A stretch of 64,000 bases of DNA from positions 186,001 to 250,000 of the forward strand of contig NZ_QXFO01000027.1 in the NCBI RefSeq assembly GCF_003584105.1. Reading direction: 5' to 3'. The position numbers and the translations under genes are program-made. The stretch comes from Flagellimonas taeanensis (GTDB lineage Bacteria; Bacteroidota; Bacteroidia; Flavobacteriales; Flavobacteriaceae). Below are positions 25,994 to 35,460 of the stretch, piece after piece; within the stretch, counting starts at the first letter, position 1, and the number at the start of each line of letters is the position of its first letter. Under the pieces are notes generated by a model. That model was not told where the DNA came from. It ran no database searches and saw nothing but the letters and a program-made list of their open reading frames with translations.

Positions 25994-27265
25994 CTAGTCG
26001 ATCATATCGAAACCACAATAAGGGACCAGCACTTCGGGAATCTGGATGCCGTTTTCGGTCTGGTAATTTTCCAAAATGCCCGCCAATACCCTGGGCAATG
26101 CCAAAGAGCTGCCGTTCAAGGTGTGGGCCAATTGGCTCTTGCCTGTCTCGTCCTTGTAGCGGAGCTTGAGACGATTGGCCTGGAAAGTCTCGAAATTGGA
26201 AACGGAACTGATCTCCAACCAACGGTCCTGCGCTGTGGAAAAGACTTCAAAATCGTAGGTGAGGGCAGAGGTGAACCCCAGATCGCCCCCACAAAGGCGA
26301 AGGATGCGGTAGGGCAATTTCAGTTCCCTAAGGATGTTCTTCACATGCTCCACCATTTCGTCCAAGGCCTTGTAGGAATTGCCGGGGTGTTCCAAGCGCA
26401 CAATTTCCACCTTGTCGAACTGGTGCAAGCGGTTGAGTCCACGCACGTGGGCGCCATAGCTTCCGGCCTCCCTTCTGAAACAAGGGGTGTACCCCGTATA
26501 TTTGATGGGAAAATCGCTTTCGGCCAACAAATCGTCCCGGTGCAGGTTGGTCACGGGCACCTCGGCGGTCGGGATAAGGTATAGGTCATCGGCCTGCACA
26601 TGGTACATTTGCCCTTCCTTGTCGGGCAATTGCCCCGTACCATAGCCAGAGGCTTCGTTGACCAAGTGCGGCACTTGCATTTCGGTATATCCCGCTTCGG
26701 TGTTCTTGTCCAGGAAATAGGAAATCAGGGCACGTTGCAGACGGGCGCCCTTGCCTTTATAGACAGGAAACCCGGCCCCGGTGATCTTGACCCCCAGTTC
26801 AAAATCGATGATGTCATATTTTTTGGCCAATTCCCAATGTGGTAATGCCCCCTCGGATAGTTTGGGGATGTCGCCCTCGCGGTAAACTTCCTCGTTGTCC
26901 TCTTCGGAACTCCCGGCAGGCACCAAGGCATGGGGCATGTTGGGAATCAGGTACAATTGCTCCTGCAGGGCGGTCGCAGTGGCATTCAAGTCGTCGCCCA
27001 ATTGTTTTGACGCTTCCTTTAGACCAGCGGTCTTTTCCTTCAGTTCATTGGCCTCTTGTGCTTTTCCAGATTTGAAGAGCATTCCAATTTCCTTGGAAAG
27101 TTTGTTGGACTCGGCCAAAGTGTTGTCCAATTGGGTTTGTATGGCACGTCGTTTTTCATCGAGTTCCAAAACCTTGGACACCATGGGTCCTGCATCGATA
27201 TTGCGCTTTTTTAAAGCAGTGATGACATTTTCCTTGTTTTCCCTGAGAATCTGTAATTGAAGCAT
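25994..27265 (-). CDS. serS: Serine--tRNA ligase
   Basis: 423 residues, standard length. Charges tRNA-Ser with serine. The N-terminal coiled-coil arm spans about residues 30-110 (LDEKRRAIQTQLDNTLAESNKL). Class II motifs follow: motif 2 FRREAGSYGAHVRGLNRLHQFDKVE and motif 3 NGSSLALPRVLAGILENYQ. A clean promoter (TTG-N20-TAAATTTG) sits directly upstream. Confidence 0.97.
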   Translation of the reverse strand: MLQLQILRENKENVITALKKRNIDAGPMVSKVLELDEKRRAIQTQLDNTLAESNKLSKEIGMLFKSGKAQEANELKEKTAGLKEASKQLGDDLNATATALQEQLYLIPNMPHALVPAGSSEEDNEEVYREGDIPKLSEGALPHWELAKKYDIIDFELGVKITGAGFPVYKGKGARLQRALISYFLDKNTEAGYTEMQVPHLVNEASGYGTGQLPDKEGQMYHVQADDLYLIPTAEVPVTNLHRDDLLAESDFPIKYTGYTPCFRREAGSYGAHVRGLNRLHQFDKVEIVRLEHPGNSYKALDEMVEHVKNILRELKLPYRILRLCGGDLGFTSALTYDFEVFSTAQDRWLEISSVSNFETFQANRLKLRYKDETGKSQLAHTLNGSSLALPRVLAGILENYQTENGIQIPEVLVPYCGFDMID

Positions 27266-27282
27266 GGCCTTATTTTGAGCCG

Positions 27283-27313
27283 CAAATTTAATCGAATATT
27301 AAGAAGTCCCCAA
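27283..27313 (-). promoter_or_regulatory. Promoter of serS
   Basis: Minus strand: TTG (27311-27313), 20-base spacer, TAAATTTG (27283-27290), a full match to the Bacteroidota -33/-7 pattern, ending 17 bp before the ATG. Confidence 0.6.
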
Positions 27314-27317
27314 CTTA

Positions 27318-28634
27318 TTATTCCTTGGGTGACGGGAGAATCCATTCGTTGTGGGAGAAATGCTTCCATGGCACACTGGCCAGATCTACTTCGGGGTCGA
27401 TGAACTCATGGTACGACCCCTGGTTCACCTTTACCTTGTTGTCCACAAAAACTTGGACGTCCTCCCCTTTTTCGGCAAACTCTTTTTTGAGGCGTTGGGC
27501 AAACTGCCATGAAAAATCAGGATAGCAGGCCACCCGATTGCGCTGTTTGGCGGTGAGATGATCATTCAGGGAGATATAGGTCACCTTTTCGGTTTCCTTG
27601 TTCACGACCCGATAGCGGATGGTCCCGGAGCGGCTGCGCAGCATCATGCGCCAGCTCAATCGATGCCCCTCTTCGGTCCAGAGCACATCATCCACAAAAA
27701 AATGGTGCCTCAGGGGCAATGCGATCTGTATCACAAAGTAGATGCCCAAGACGCCCAAAATGCGGCTTTTGTTTTTTGGAAGAACAAGGGTTTCGTCCAT
27801 TTCAACGGTCTTGGTCTTGAGAAAAATGTTCCGGATGGTCTGTGGTTCAAAAAAGAACAGGGTAAAAGCAAGGGACAGATAGGGGAAGATCCCGATCTGG
27901 AACACGATGCTGTTGAAAAGGTGGAAGAATATGGACAGCACAAAGGCAATTTTCCGTGTGGGCTTCCACAATAGCGCGGGAACGATGAGCAGATCAAAGA
28001 GAATACCGAAGATGGCCACAATTTTGTGCACCCATTTCTGTTGGAGCAGCTCACCGATGAGGGCGTAATCTTTTTTGGACTGCATCAACACTTCTATCAT
28101 GCTGAAATCCAGCCAATCGGCATATAGTTTGGCAACGGATGCGTAGGTATAGACGATGAACAATTGCAGAATGATGGTCCACCGTATCCAGTTGGGCATG
28201 CTGTGCGACCGTATGTTGGGATGGAGCCTTCCATCCAGCGAAGCATCCTTGTGGGCCGGGAAAAAGGCCATGATGTAGGCCAATAACATCAACAGGTAAT
28301 AATGGTTGTTGTAGGACGTCTTTTGCATCAGATAGACCCCGGTCCACATCAGGGCAAAGGCAAGTGCCGCGAAACGGTACCGATAGCCTAGGGCGATCAT
28401 AAGCCCCAAAGTGCCCATGATGGCAAAATAAATGTACATGCCGTTGCCCGGAAGGGGCTGCAGCCACTCAAAACCGATGAAGGAGAAGGTGAATTTGGGT
28501 TCCACCAAGGTTCGCCGCACCCAACCGGTAGCTATGGCGCCATAACATTCCGCACTCACCAAAAGCCCGTAGAAAATGCGAAAGACGATGAGTTGGGCGT
28601 TGTCTATCTTTTTGAACAGGAAATTGGCTCGCAT
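27318..28634 (-). CDS. HTTM-domain (vitamin-K-dependent carboxylase-like) membrane protein
   Basis: 438 residues. Residues about 1-290 hold several transmembrane helices with HTTM features (QLIVFRIFYGLLVSAE, SYNNHYYLLMLLAYIMAFFPAHKD, FFHLFNSIVFQIGIFPYLSLAFTLFFF). A soluble C-terminal part of about 130 residues follows (DHLTAKQRNRVACYPDFSWQFAQRLKKEF). The family is related to vitamin-K-dependent gamma-carboxylase; bacterial substrates are unknown. Its ATG immediately follows the ribF stop with no gap, so the two are co-translated. Confidence 0.85.
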   Translation of the reverse strand: MRANFLFKKIDNAQLIVFRIFYGLLVSAECYGAIATGWVRRTLVEPKFTFSFIGFEWLQPLPGNGMYIYFAIMGTLGLMIALGYRYRFAALAFALMWTGVYLMQKTSYNNHYYLLMLLAYIMAFFPAHKDASLDGRLHPNIRSHSMPNWIRWTIILQLFIVYTYASVAKLYADWLDFSMIEVLMQSKKDYALIGELLQQKWVHKIVAIFGILFDLLIVPALLWKPTRKIAFVLSIFFHLFNSIVFQIGIFPYLSLAFTLFFFEPQTIRNIFLKTKTVEMDETLVLPKNKSRILGVLGIYFVIQIALPLRHHFFVDDVLWTEEGHRLSWRMMLRSRSGTIRYRVVNKETEKVTYISLNDHLTAKQRNRVACYPDFSWQFAQRLKKEFAEKGEDVQVFVDNKVKVNQGSYHEFIDPEVDLASVPWKHFSHNEWILPSPKE

Positions 28635-29564
28635 CTATTTGGAGATTAGTTCCAACGAGTAGTCTTTGTCCTTTTTCAGTTGCGCCTTGAGTTCTTCAAT
28701 GGAACTGAATTTTTGTTCGTCCCTGATGCGGTGGAGTAGGGCCACCTGTATTTTTTGGTCGTAGAGGTCTCCTTCAAAGTCGAAGAAATTGACTTCTATG
28801 CTCTTTTCGGTGCCATCTACCGTGGGGTTGTACCCTATGTTCATCATGCCAAAATGGACTTTTCCTTTGATGGTGCTGCTGACCACGTAGGCCCCTGTCT
28901 TTGGAATGAGTTTATAGGTTTCGGCAATGTGCAGGTTTGCCGTGGGAAACCCGAAGCCCCTGCCCATTCCCTTTCCTTTCTTCACGGTTCCTGTGAGCAT
29001 GTAGGCATAGCTCAGGTAATTATTGGCCGTGGTGATGTCGCCTTCCAAAAGTGCCTTTCTGATCTTTGTGGAACTTACCGAAATGTCATCCACTTCTTGG
29101 GCGGGGATTTCTTCTACCTCAAAATCCAGGGCGTTGCCAAAGGCAATGAGGTCTTGGATGTTGGCATTTCTGTTACGCCCGAACCTATGGTCATAACCGA
29201 TGATGATTTTTTTGGTCTTGAGACCGTCCACCAAAACATCGCGCACAAAATCTGTGGCGGATAGCCTCGAAAATTCCTTTGTAAATGGGTGCACGATCAA
29301 ATAGTCCAGGCCCAAGGTTTCCAATATCTGGGTCTTTTCCTCCAAGGTGTTCAGGAGTTTGATGTCCACATCTTTTTGCAGGACCATCCGTGGATGGGGG
29401 AAAAAAGTGAGGACGGTGGATTTAAGGCCTGTTTTTTTGGCATTGTTTGTGAGGCGTTCCAATATCTTTCGGTGACCTAGGTGCACACCATCAAAGGTGC
29501 CGATGGTGGTCACCGTTTGGAATTGAATATGATTGAAATGAGAAATGTTCTGGATTGCTTCCAA
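28635..29564 (-). CDS. ribF: Bifunctional riboflavin kinase/FAD synthetase
   Basis: 309 residues. The N-terminal nucleotidyltransferase domain has TIGTFDGVHLGHRKILERL and IIGYDHRFGRNRNANI; the C-terminal riboflavin-kinase domain has GFPTANLHI and GAYVVSSTIKGKVHFGMMNIGYNPTVDG. Converts riboflavin to FMN and then FAD. The start is TTG at 29562-29564 (MEAIQNISHFNH), which matches relatives. First gene of a ribF-HTTM pair and divergent from the metalloprotease gene. Confidence 0.95.
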   Translation of the reverse strand: MEAIQNISHFNHIQFQTVTTIGTFDGVHLGHRKILERLTNNAKKTGLKSTVLTFFPHPRMVLQKDVDIKLLNTLEEKTQILETLGLDYLIVHPFTKEFSRLSATDFVRDVLVDGLKTKKIIIGYDHRFGRNRNANIQDLIAFGNALDFEVEEIPAQEVDDISVSSTKIRKALLEGDITTANNYLSYAYMLTGTVKKGKGMGRGFGFPTANLHIAETYKLIPKTGAYVVSSTIKGKVHFGMMNIGYNPTVDGTEKSIEVNFFDFEGDLYDQKIQVALLHRIRDEQKFSSIEELKAQLKKDKDYSLELISK

Positions 29565-29587
29565 CTGATCAAGAAATAAAAAAGGCT

Positions 29588-29595
29588 TACATTTG
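29588..29595 (+). promoter_or_regulatory. -7 element of the metalloprotease operon
   Basis: TACATTTG, a perfect TAnnTTTG match, 25 bp before the ATG at 29621. Confidence 0.45.
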
Positions 29596-29620
29596 AATTA
29601 TTACTATGCCCTGAATCGGT

Positions 29621-32600
29621 ATGAAAGCTAAATTACACCTTGTTTTTTCAATAACCATAATTTTTAGCTGCTTTTACGTTCATGGGCAGCAAGCGTATTG
29701 GAAATCCATCCCCAAGCAATCCCACCTGAAGAGCGTGTCCATCAAGGATATGGCAAAGGCCAAAAAGATGTTTACGTTGGACAGGGGCCTTTTTTCCAAG
29801 GAGGTGGGGTCGATGTCCTCTTCCAAAGGAAAACAAATGGTCTACCTGCCGGGTGCCGATGGTGAAGTCGTTCCTTTCTATTTGGAGGAAACCCCGGTGT
29901 TCCACCCCGACCTTGCAAAAAAATATCCCGAAATCAAGTCCTACACAGGGGTAAGCCCCGATGGAAGACTTAAGATAAAGCTCAGTAGTTCGCCAAAGGG
30001 CCTAGAGGGCATGGTAGTGGACCTCGGCACGCACAAAAAAACCTTTATGGAGCCGGTGTCCAATGCAGTGGACACCTATGTTGTTTATGACGAAGGGGCC
30101 GGAGCGGCCGAAAAGGACAACTTTATCTGCGAGACCGAAAAATCCGTCTTGGCCACAGCGAAGACTATTGTGCCCTTGGTAGATGACCAAGTGTTACGAA
30201 AGTTTAGGATCGCTGTTTCGACTACAGGGGAGTACACCTCTTTTCATGGAGGCACGGTTGCAGGGGCTTTGGCGGCCATCAATGCGACCATTACCAGGGT
30301 GAACGAGGTTTTTGAGACCGATCTAGGGGTCACATTGGAACTGGTGGCCAATAACGACCTGATCATTTTTACGGATCCTACTACGGATCCTTATAGTAGC
30401 AGTTTCAATTCGCAGGTACAATCTACACTCACCTCGGTCATAGGAGAGGCCAATTATGATGTGGGCCATTTGTTCCACAAGGTACAATTGGCTTCCCAGA
30501 ACAATGGGAATGCAGGTTTTATAGGCTCTGTTTGTATCGATAACAGGAAGGGAAGTGCTTTTTCATCTTCTTCCATCCCGCAGGGAGATGTCTTTGACCT
30601 CGATTTCGTTTCACACGAACTCGGGCATCAGTTTGGAGCGAACCATACTTGGTCCTTTGAATCAGAGGGTACAGGGGTACAAGCTGAACCCGCCAGTGGG
30701 AGCACCATCATGGGGTATGCAGGAATTGTGGAAGGCAACAATGTTGCACCCAACGGCGATGATTACTTCCATTACAATAGTATTCTTCAAATATCCACTT
30801 ATCTGGAAACGGTTTCCTGTGCTGTGGAAACACCATTGACCAATGCGCCACCTGTGCTTGCCCCAGTGGACGATTTCATCATCCCCAGAGGTACAGCTTT
30901 TGTGCTGGAAGGAAGTGCGACGGATCCCGATGCAGGGGATATACTCACCTATACTTGGGAACAACTGGACGATGGTGTGGTGACCACGGCAAATTTTGGC
31001 GCCACGAACCCCAGTGGAGCCATTTTTAGGTCATTGCCCCCAAGCACGGACCCAACTCGCTATTTTCCCAGACTTGCGGAAGTCGCCCAAGGTAATCTGA
31101 CCCAGACCAACCCCGTAGAGGGCAGCGCATGGGAAACGGTGTCTGAAATTGAACGGGATTTGCGGTTTGCCTGTACGGTAAGGGACAATGCGGCCGGTGG
31201 GGGACAGGTCATTTCTGATGTATTGGAGGTAAAGGTAATCAAGGCCGCAGGCCCCTTCGTGGTTACTTCACAGGCTTCGAACGAAATTTACCAAGCTGGT
31301 TCCGTCCAAGAAATCACATGGGATGTCGCGAATACCAATGTCTTGCCCATAGACGCCAAGACCGTTGATATTTTTCTTTCCTTGGATGGAGGACTGAGCT
31401 TTCCCATAATCCTGTTGGAAAATACCCTCAACGACGGAAGCGAAGAAGTCCTTTTGCCCGGAAGCGTTACAAGTTCTGCAAGGGTCATGGTAAAGGCAAG
31501 CGAAAATATATTTTTTGCCGTGAACGCCTCCAATTTTGCCATTGAGGAAGCACAAGTGGTATTGAACTTCGATGCCCTAGACTTTGAGGTTTGCCAGCCA
31601 GATGATATTGTGATCCCATTTGCCTATGAAACCTATTCGGGCTTCGGAGAAACATCCACTTTTTCTGCGGATGTCCCTGTGGGCCTCAACGCTGTTTTTG
31701 CTCCAGTGGACGCCAATGCCAATGATACGGCCGTGAATCTCACGCTTTCCAATACGAGCGGAGTTGCTCCCGGGGTATATGATATTACGGTGACCTCCAC
31801 TTCTGCCTCTGTGACCAAGAGCGTGGTACTGTCCTTAACGGTGCAGGATGGGGTGTTTGCAGATGTTTTGCCCACTTCCCCTACAAACGGGGAGACAGAG
31901 ATTTCCTTGAACGCCCAACTTCTTTGGGAGGAAAGTCCACTGTATTCAAGCTACGATGTGGAAATTGCGACCGACATTGGTTTTGTGAATGTGGTGGAAT
32001 CTGTCACAGTACCCTTCAATTTTTACAAGACCACGGACCTCCAACCGGAAACCGAATATTTTTGGAGGGTTCGCCCCAGTAATGGCTGTGGTACGGGAAC
32101 CTTTGGCACTCCTTTTAGTTTTACCACTTCGCAGGTCAGTTGTAAGAGTTCCGAAGCTAGGAATGTCCCTCAGGATATTTCATCCGTGGGGACACCTTTG
32201 GTGACCTCTTCCATACAGTTTTTTGAAGACCTTCCGATTTCGGACATCAATGTGAATCTGGAAATTGACCATTCCTATCTGGAGGATCTCATCGTTACCT
32301 TGATTTCGCCAGCGGGCACAAGGGTGGCCCTGATTTCCAATACCTGCGGGGAATTGAACAATATCAATGCGGTCTTTGATGACGACGGGGATCCCATTTC
32401 ATGCTCCGGTAGCCCTGCAATTTCGGGAACAGTACAGCCTTTGGGCTCGCTGGGTTCGTTGCAGGGAGAGTCCATTTTGGGAGAGTGGACATTGGAGGTG
32501 AAGGACACCGCTCCGAGTGATGGAGGTGTGTTGGTGGCATTTTCCCTCGATATTTGTGTGGAGGGCGTTTACAGACCGGACGATGATGAAGATGGGGTTT

Positions 32601-33391
32601 TTGATGATGGCGATGATCTGTGTTTGGGAACGCCGAAGGGTGTCGAGGTGGACACCAATGGCTGTGCCATCTATCGGTTTGCTTCAGATAATTTTGGTAT
32701 CGAGGTCCAAAGCGAAAGTTGCAGGAGCAGCAATAATGGCTCCATCACCATTGTTCCTGAGAATACATCCATTGCCTATACCGTTGTTTTGGAGGGTGGA
32801 GGGGCTCCGGTGAATGTTGATTTTACCAATTCCCATACTTTTGAAAATCTCAGTGCAGGGGAATATTCCTTCTGCATCACGGGGACCAATGGAATGATCA
32901 CTTATCAGGAAGTGTGTTTCACTGCGGTGATCACCCAACCCGATGAACTGGACATTTCAGCCGTTTTGAACTCAAATGTCTTGGACCTTACCCTAAGTGG
33001 GGCGACCTTGTTCAATGTGGAACTCAATGGCCTGGTCACCCAAACAGAATCATCCAAAACACAACTGACCTTGAAAGATGGGGTCAATACACTGAGGGTG
33101 TATTCCAGCCTGCCTTGCCAAGGCGTTTTTGAAAAGACCTTTTTCTATTCGTCAAGACCGATACTTTCCCCTAACCCTGTCGACGCCGTTACAGAAGTCT
33201 ATTTGGGCGGTTTTGAAGGAGATGTGAGGATAGAGGTTTTCTCAGTCAACGGACGGTTGGTCCTTAGTGATGACCGAAAAACCATAGGGGACAACCTTCA
33301 ATTGGACCTGTCCATGTTACCAAAGGGGATTTATTATCTCGGTCTGGAAAAAAATGGAGTGCGTGAAGTGTTTAAATTCATAAAAAGATGA
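29621..33391 (+). CDS. Secreted M12B (reprolysin-like) metalloprotease with P-domain and T9SS signal
   Basis: 1256 residues. Signal peptide (1-22), a propeptide to about 185, then a zinc metalloprotease domain (about 190-405) with HELGHQFGANH (His332, Glu333, His336, His342) and a downstream IMGYAG Met-turn. After that come Ig/cadherin-like modules, a fibronectin-III domain (about 755-850), a proprotein-convertase P-domain (about 865-980: INVNLEIDHSYLEDLIVTL, GEWTLEVKDTAPSDGG), a calcium-type repeat (DDDEDGVFDDGDDLC) and a T9SS type-A sorting domain (about 1180-1256, LSPNPVDAVTEVYLGG ... GIYYLGLEKNG). It is an extracellular, probably surface-released peptidase. The lipoprotein gene overlaps its stop (ATGA). 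Confidence 0.92.
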   Translation: MKAKLHLVFSITIIFSCFYVHGQQAYWKSIPKQSHLKSVSIKDMAKAKKMFTLDRGLFSKEVGSMSSSKGKQMVYLPGADGEVVPFYLEETPVFHPDLAKKYPEIKSYTGVSPDGRLKIKLSSSPKGLEGMVVDLGTHKKTFMEPVSNAVDTYVVYDEGAGAAEKDNFICETEKSVLATAKTIVPLVDDQVLRKFRIAVSTTGEYTSFHGGTVAGALAAINATITRVNEVFETDLGVTLELVANNDLIIFTDPTTDPYSSSFNSQVQSTLTSVIGEANYDVGHLFHKVQLASQNNGNAGFIGSVCIDNRKGSAFSSSSIPQGDVFDLDFVSHELGHQFGANHTWSFESEGTGVQAEPASGSTIMGYAGIVEGNNVAPNGDDYFHYNSILQISTYLETVSCAVETPLTNAPPVLAPVDDFIIPRGTAFVLEGSATDPDAGDILTYTWEQLDDGVVTTANFGATNPSGAIFRSLPPSTDPTRYFPRLAEVAQGNLTQTNPVEGSAWETVSEIERDLRFACTVRDNAAGGGQVISDVLEVKVIKAAGPFVVTSQASNEIYQAGSVQEITWDVANTNVLPIDAKTVDIFLSLDGGLSFPIILLENTLNDGSEEVLLPGSVTSSARVMVKASENIFFAVNASNFAIEEAQVVLNFDALDFEVCQPDDIVIPFAYETYSGFGETSTFSADVPVGLNAVFAPVDANANDTAVNLTLSNTSGVAPGVYDITVTSTSASVTKSVVLSLTVQDGVFADVLPTSPTNGETEISLNAQLLWEESPLYSSYDVEIATDIGFVNVVESVTVPFNFYKTTDLQPETEYFWRVRPSNGCGTGTFGTPFSFTTSQVSCKSSEARNVPQDISSVGTPLVTSSIQFFEDLPISDINVNLEIDHSYLEDLIVTLISPAGTRVALISNTCGELNNINAVFDDDGDPISCSGSPAISGTVQPLGSLGSLQGESILGEWTLEVKDTAPSDGGVLVAFSLDICVEGVYRPDDDEDGVFDDGDDLCLGTPKGVEVDTNGCAIYRFASDNFGIEVQSESCRSSNNGSITIVPENTSIAYTVVLEGGGAPVNVDFTNSHTFENLSAGEYSFCITGTNGMITYQEVCFTAVITQPDELDISAVLNSNVLDLTLSGATLFNVELNGLVTQTESSKTQLTLKDGVNTLRVYSSLPCQGVFEKTFFYSSRPILSPNPVDAVTEVYLGGFEGDVRIEVFSVNGRLVLSDDRKTIGDNLQLDLSMLPKGIYYLGLEKNGVREVFKFIKR

Positions 33392-34074
33392 TTCGGAAGA
33401 TTTTAGGACTGGCCATATTGGCTTTGTTGGTTTCATGTGGGGGTGATGATGGTCCACCTCCTGCACCGCAGGGGGCAGAATTGGTGTTTCCCGATGAAAA
33501 CTCCGAGTGCACCACGGGAACCAGTGTGAACGAGACTTTGAGCCAAGTCACTTTTCAATGGAAGGCTTCCAAGAACACGGAAAGTTATACGTTGAGTGTG
33601 GTCAATCTTGACACCAATGTGCCACAGACCATTTCAACTTCGACCACTTCGGCCAGCCTTTCCATTGCCAAAGGCACCCCTTTTGCATGGTCAGTCACTT
33701 CCCGTAGCTCCCGGTCCGATCAGGTGGCCTCTAGTGAGACCTGGTTGTTCTATAATGCTGGATCGCAGACCACATATCCTCCCTTTCCGGCCCAATTGGT
33801 AAACCCACTTTCAGGGTCTACAGTATTGAAAAACATTGCCAACGAAGTGGTCCTGGAATGGGAGGGTGCGGATGTGGACAATGATGTCGCCTCGTTTGAT
33901 GTGTTCTTCTCGGCTAGCAATCCTCCAGAAAGTTTTGTGGGCACCACCAGTGCTAGAACAATGAAACTGCCAGTGGTCGTGGAATCGGCCACGGTATATT
34001 ATTGGAAGGTCATCACCACCGATCAGGAAGGGAACACTTCGGATTCTGGGGTGTTTGAGTTTAAGGTGTACTAA
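33388..34074 (+). CDS. FN3-like lipoprotein coupled to the protease
   Basis: 228 residues. Lipoprotein signal with lipobox LLVSCGG (Cys17) and a GGDD sorting context typical of Bacteroidota. Two fibronectin-III-like sandwiches follow (about 30-125, VTFQWKASKNTESYTLSV; and 135-228, VVLEWEGADVDNDVASFDVFFS ... YYWKVITTDQEGNTSDSGVFEF). The ATG overlaps the protease stop by 4 bp, which argues for stoichiometric expression and a partner role such as surface anchoring; function otherwise unknown. Stop codons overlap with convergent pth. Confidence 0.8.
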   Translation: MIRKILGLAILALLVSCGGDDGPPPAPQGAELVFPDENSECTTGTSVNETLSQVTFQWKASKNTESYTLSVVNLDTNVPQTISTSTTSASLSIAKGTPFAWSVTSRSSRSDQVASSETWLFYNAGSQTTYPPFPAQLVNPLSGSTVLKNIANEVVLEWEGADVDNDVASFDVFFSASNPPESFVGTTSARTMKLPVVVESATVYYWKVITTDQEGNTSDSGVFEFKVY

Positions 34075-34706
34075 GGCCTATTGCCGTTGAACTGGTTCAT
34101 GGTGTTCTTCACACCGGCAAAAATAAAGGAGCGGATAAGTTCGGTCGCTATTTTTAAACGTTCGGGCATGGCCTTCGTCTCTTCCTCGTTCCACTCGCCC
34201 AATACATAATCTACCTGTTTTCCTTTGCCAAAATCGGCCCCCACGCCAAACCTAAAACGGTTGTACTGGACCGTCTGCAATACATTTTGGATATCCTTTA
34301 ACCCATTATGTCCCCCATCGCTTCCTTTGGTCTTGAGCCGAATGGTGCCAAATGGTAGATTGATGTCGTCGGTGATGATAAGGATATTGTCGAGGGGAAT
34401 GCTCTCTTTGTCCATCCAATATTTCACTGCTTTGCCGCTAAGGTTCATATAGGTGGAAGGTTTTAAGCAAATGATATTCTTTCCCTTATGCTTAAAGGTG
34501 GCCACTGCCCCAAGTTTGGCATCTTCAAAAGTAAAGTCTTCCTGTTCTGCCAAAAAATCCAGGACCTTGAACCCGATGTTGTGGCGTGTTTCGGCATACT
34601 TGGGGCCAATGTTCCCAAGGCCTACGACGAGAAATTTTTTCATGGGGTCTTTTTCTTGCAATAGCTGCTTTGGTGTGCCAAAAAGCTTGTTGATGAAACT
34701 GAACAC
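34071..34706 (-). CDS. pth: Peptidyl-tRNA hydrolase
   Basis: 211 residues, with the core starting at MKKFLVVGLGNIGPKYAETRHNIGF (ATG at 34643). Catalytic His is in ETRHNIGF, and the Asp in ITDDINLPFGTIRLK; the KGSDGGHNGLKDI and GADFGKGKQVDYVLG stretches complete the fold. It releases tRNA from peptidyl-tRNA dropped by ribosomes. The first 21 residues (MFSFINKLFG...) form an extension I recall from other Flavobacteriaceae annotations; translation may start at either ATG. A terminator-like hairpin separates it from rplY. Confidence 0.94.
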   Translation of the reverse strand: MFSFINKLFGTPKQLLQEKDPMKKFLVVGLGNIGPKYAETRHNIGFKVLDFLAEQEDFTFEDAKLGAVATFKHKGKNIICLKPSTYMNLSGKAVKYWMDKESIPLDNILIITDDINLPFGTIRLKTKGSDGGHNGLKDIQNVLQTVQYNRFRFGVGADFGKGKQVDYVLGEWNEEETKAMPERLKIATELIRSFIFAGVKNTMNQFNGNRP

Positions 34707-34724
34707 TCGGTGAATGGAATTTTC

Positions 34725-34777
34725 TTAAAAATACAAAAGCATCCCAAATTTTACCGAAATAAAAACAGGGATGCTCT
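34725..34777 (-). terminator. Hairpin between rplY and pth
   Basis: AGCATCCC (34738-34745) pairs with GGGATGCT (34768-34775) across a 22-base loop; on the minus strand the hairpin is followed by TTTGTATTTTT. It probably ends or attenuates the prs-rplY transcript before pth. Confidence 0.55.
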
Positions 34778-34795
34778 TGAAAAAGGTTATTTGGG

Positions 34796-35440
34796 CTATT
34801 CCATAGCCTCTGCCTCTGTAGTGGCCTCGCCACCTTCAGCAACTTCGGCTCCTTCAGCCCCTTCTTCTTCATCTTCCGCCTCATCGGCAATGGATGTCCT
34901 GGAAGCTTTCACCTGTACAATGGCGGTGCTTTCTGGGTGAAGAATGGTGTAATCGTCGCTCAACACGGTTTCCACGGCAATGGTTCCTCCGATCCTCAAC
35001 TTGGAAATATCCACGGTGATAAAATCGGGAAGAAGTTCAGGTAGGGCCTTGATGGACAGTTTTCGTTTTCTGAAAAGCAAGCGTCCACCGTTACGCACCC
35101 CTGGGGAGTTTCCTTCCAAACGAACAGGGATGTCCATGGTAACGGGCTTGTCCTTGAACAATTGGTAGAAATCCACGTGAAGGATTTTGTCGGTCACTGG
35201 GTGGAACTGGATGTCCTGCAGAACGGCATCCAATTTTTGGCCATCTTCCAACTCAATCACAGCTGTGTGTGCGTTTGGAGTGTACACCAAATCTCTGAAT
35301 TCCAGCTCTTCAGCTGAAAAGTGCAATGGTTTTTCCCCTCCGTACAGCACGCAAGGGACCTTACCAGCATTACGTAGGGACTTGGTAGCAACCTTGCCCA
35401 CGCTTTCTCTTTGGGATCCTTTGATTGTAATTGACTTCAT
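34796..35440 (-). CDS. rplY: 50S ribosomal protein bL25, CTC-type
   Basis: 214 residues. Opens with [34 protein letters not shown], the bL25/Ctc N-domain that binds 5S rRNA, followed by the Ctc-type C-terminal beta domain ([22 protein letters not shown]...). It ends with an acidic Glu/Ala-rich tail (about 185-214). It lies 20 bp downstream of prs; this prs-rplY-pth order is common in Bacteroidota and other bacteria. Confidence 0.95.
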   Translation of the reverse strand: MKSITIKGSQRESVGKVATKSLRNAGKVPCVLYGGEKPLHFSAEELEFRDLVYTPNAHTAVIELEDGQKLDAVLQDIQFHPVTDKILHVDFYQLFKDKPVTMDIPVRLEGNSPGVRNGGRLLFRKRKLSIKALPELLPDFITVDISKLRIGGTIAVETVLSDDYTILHPESTAIVQVKASRTSIADEAEDEEEGAEGAEVAEGGEATTEAEAME

Positions 35441-35460
35441 TGTTATATATTAAAATTGAT

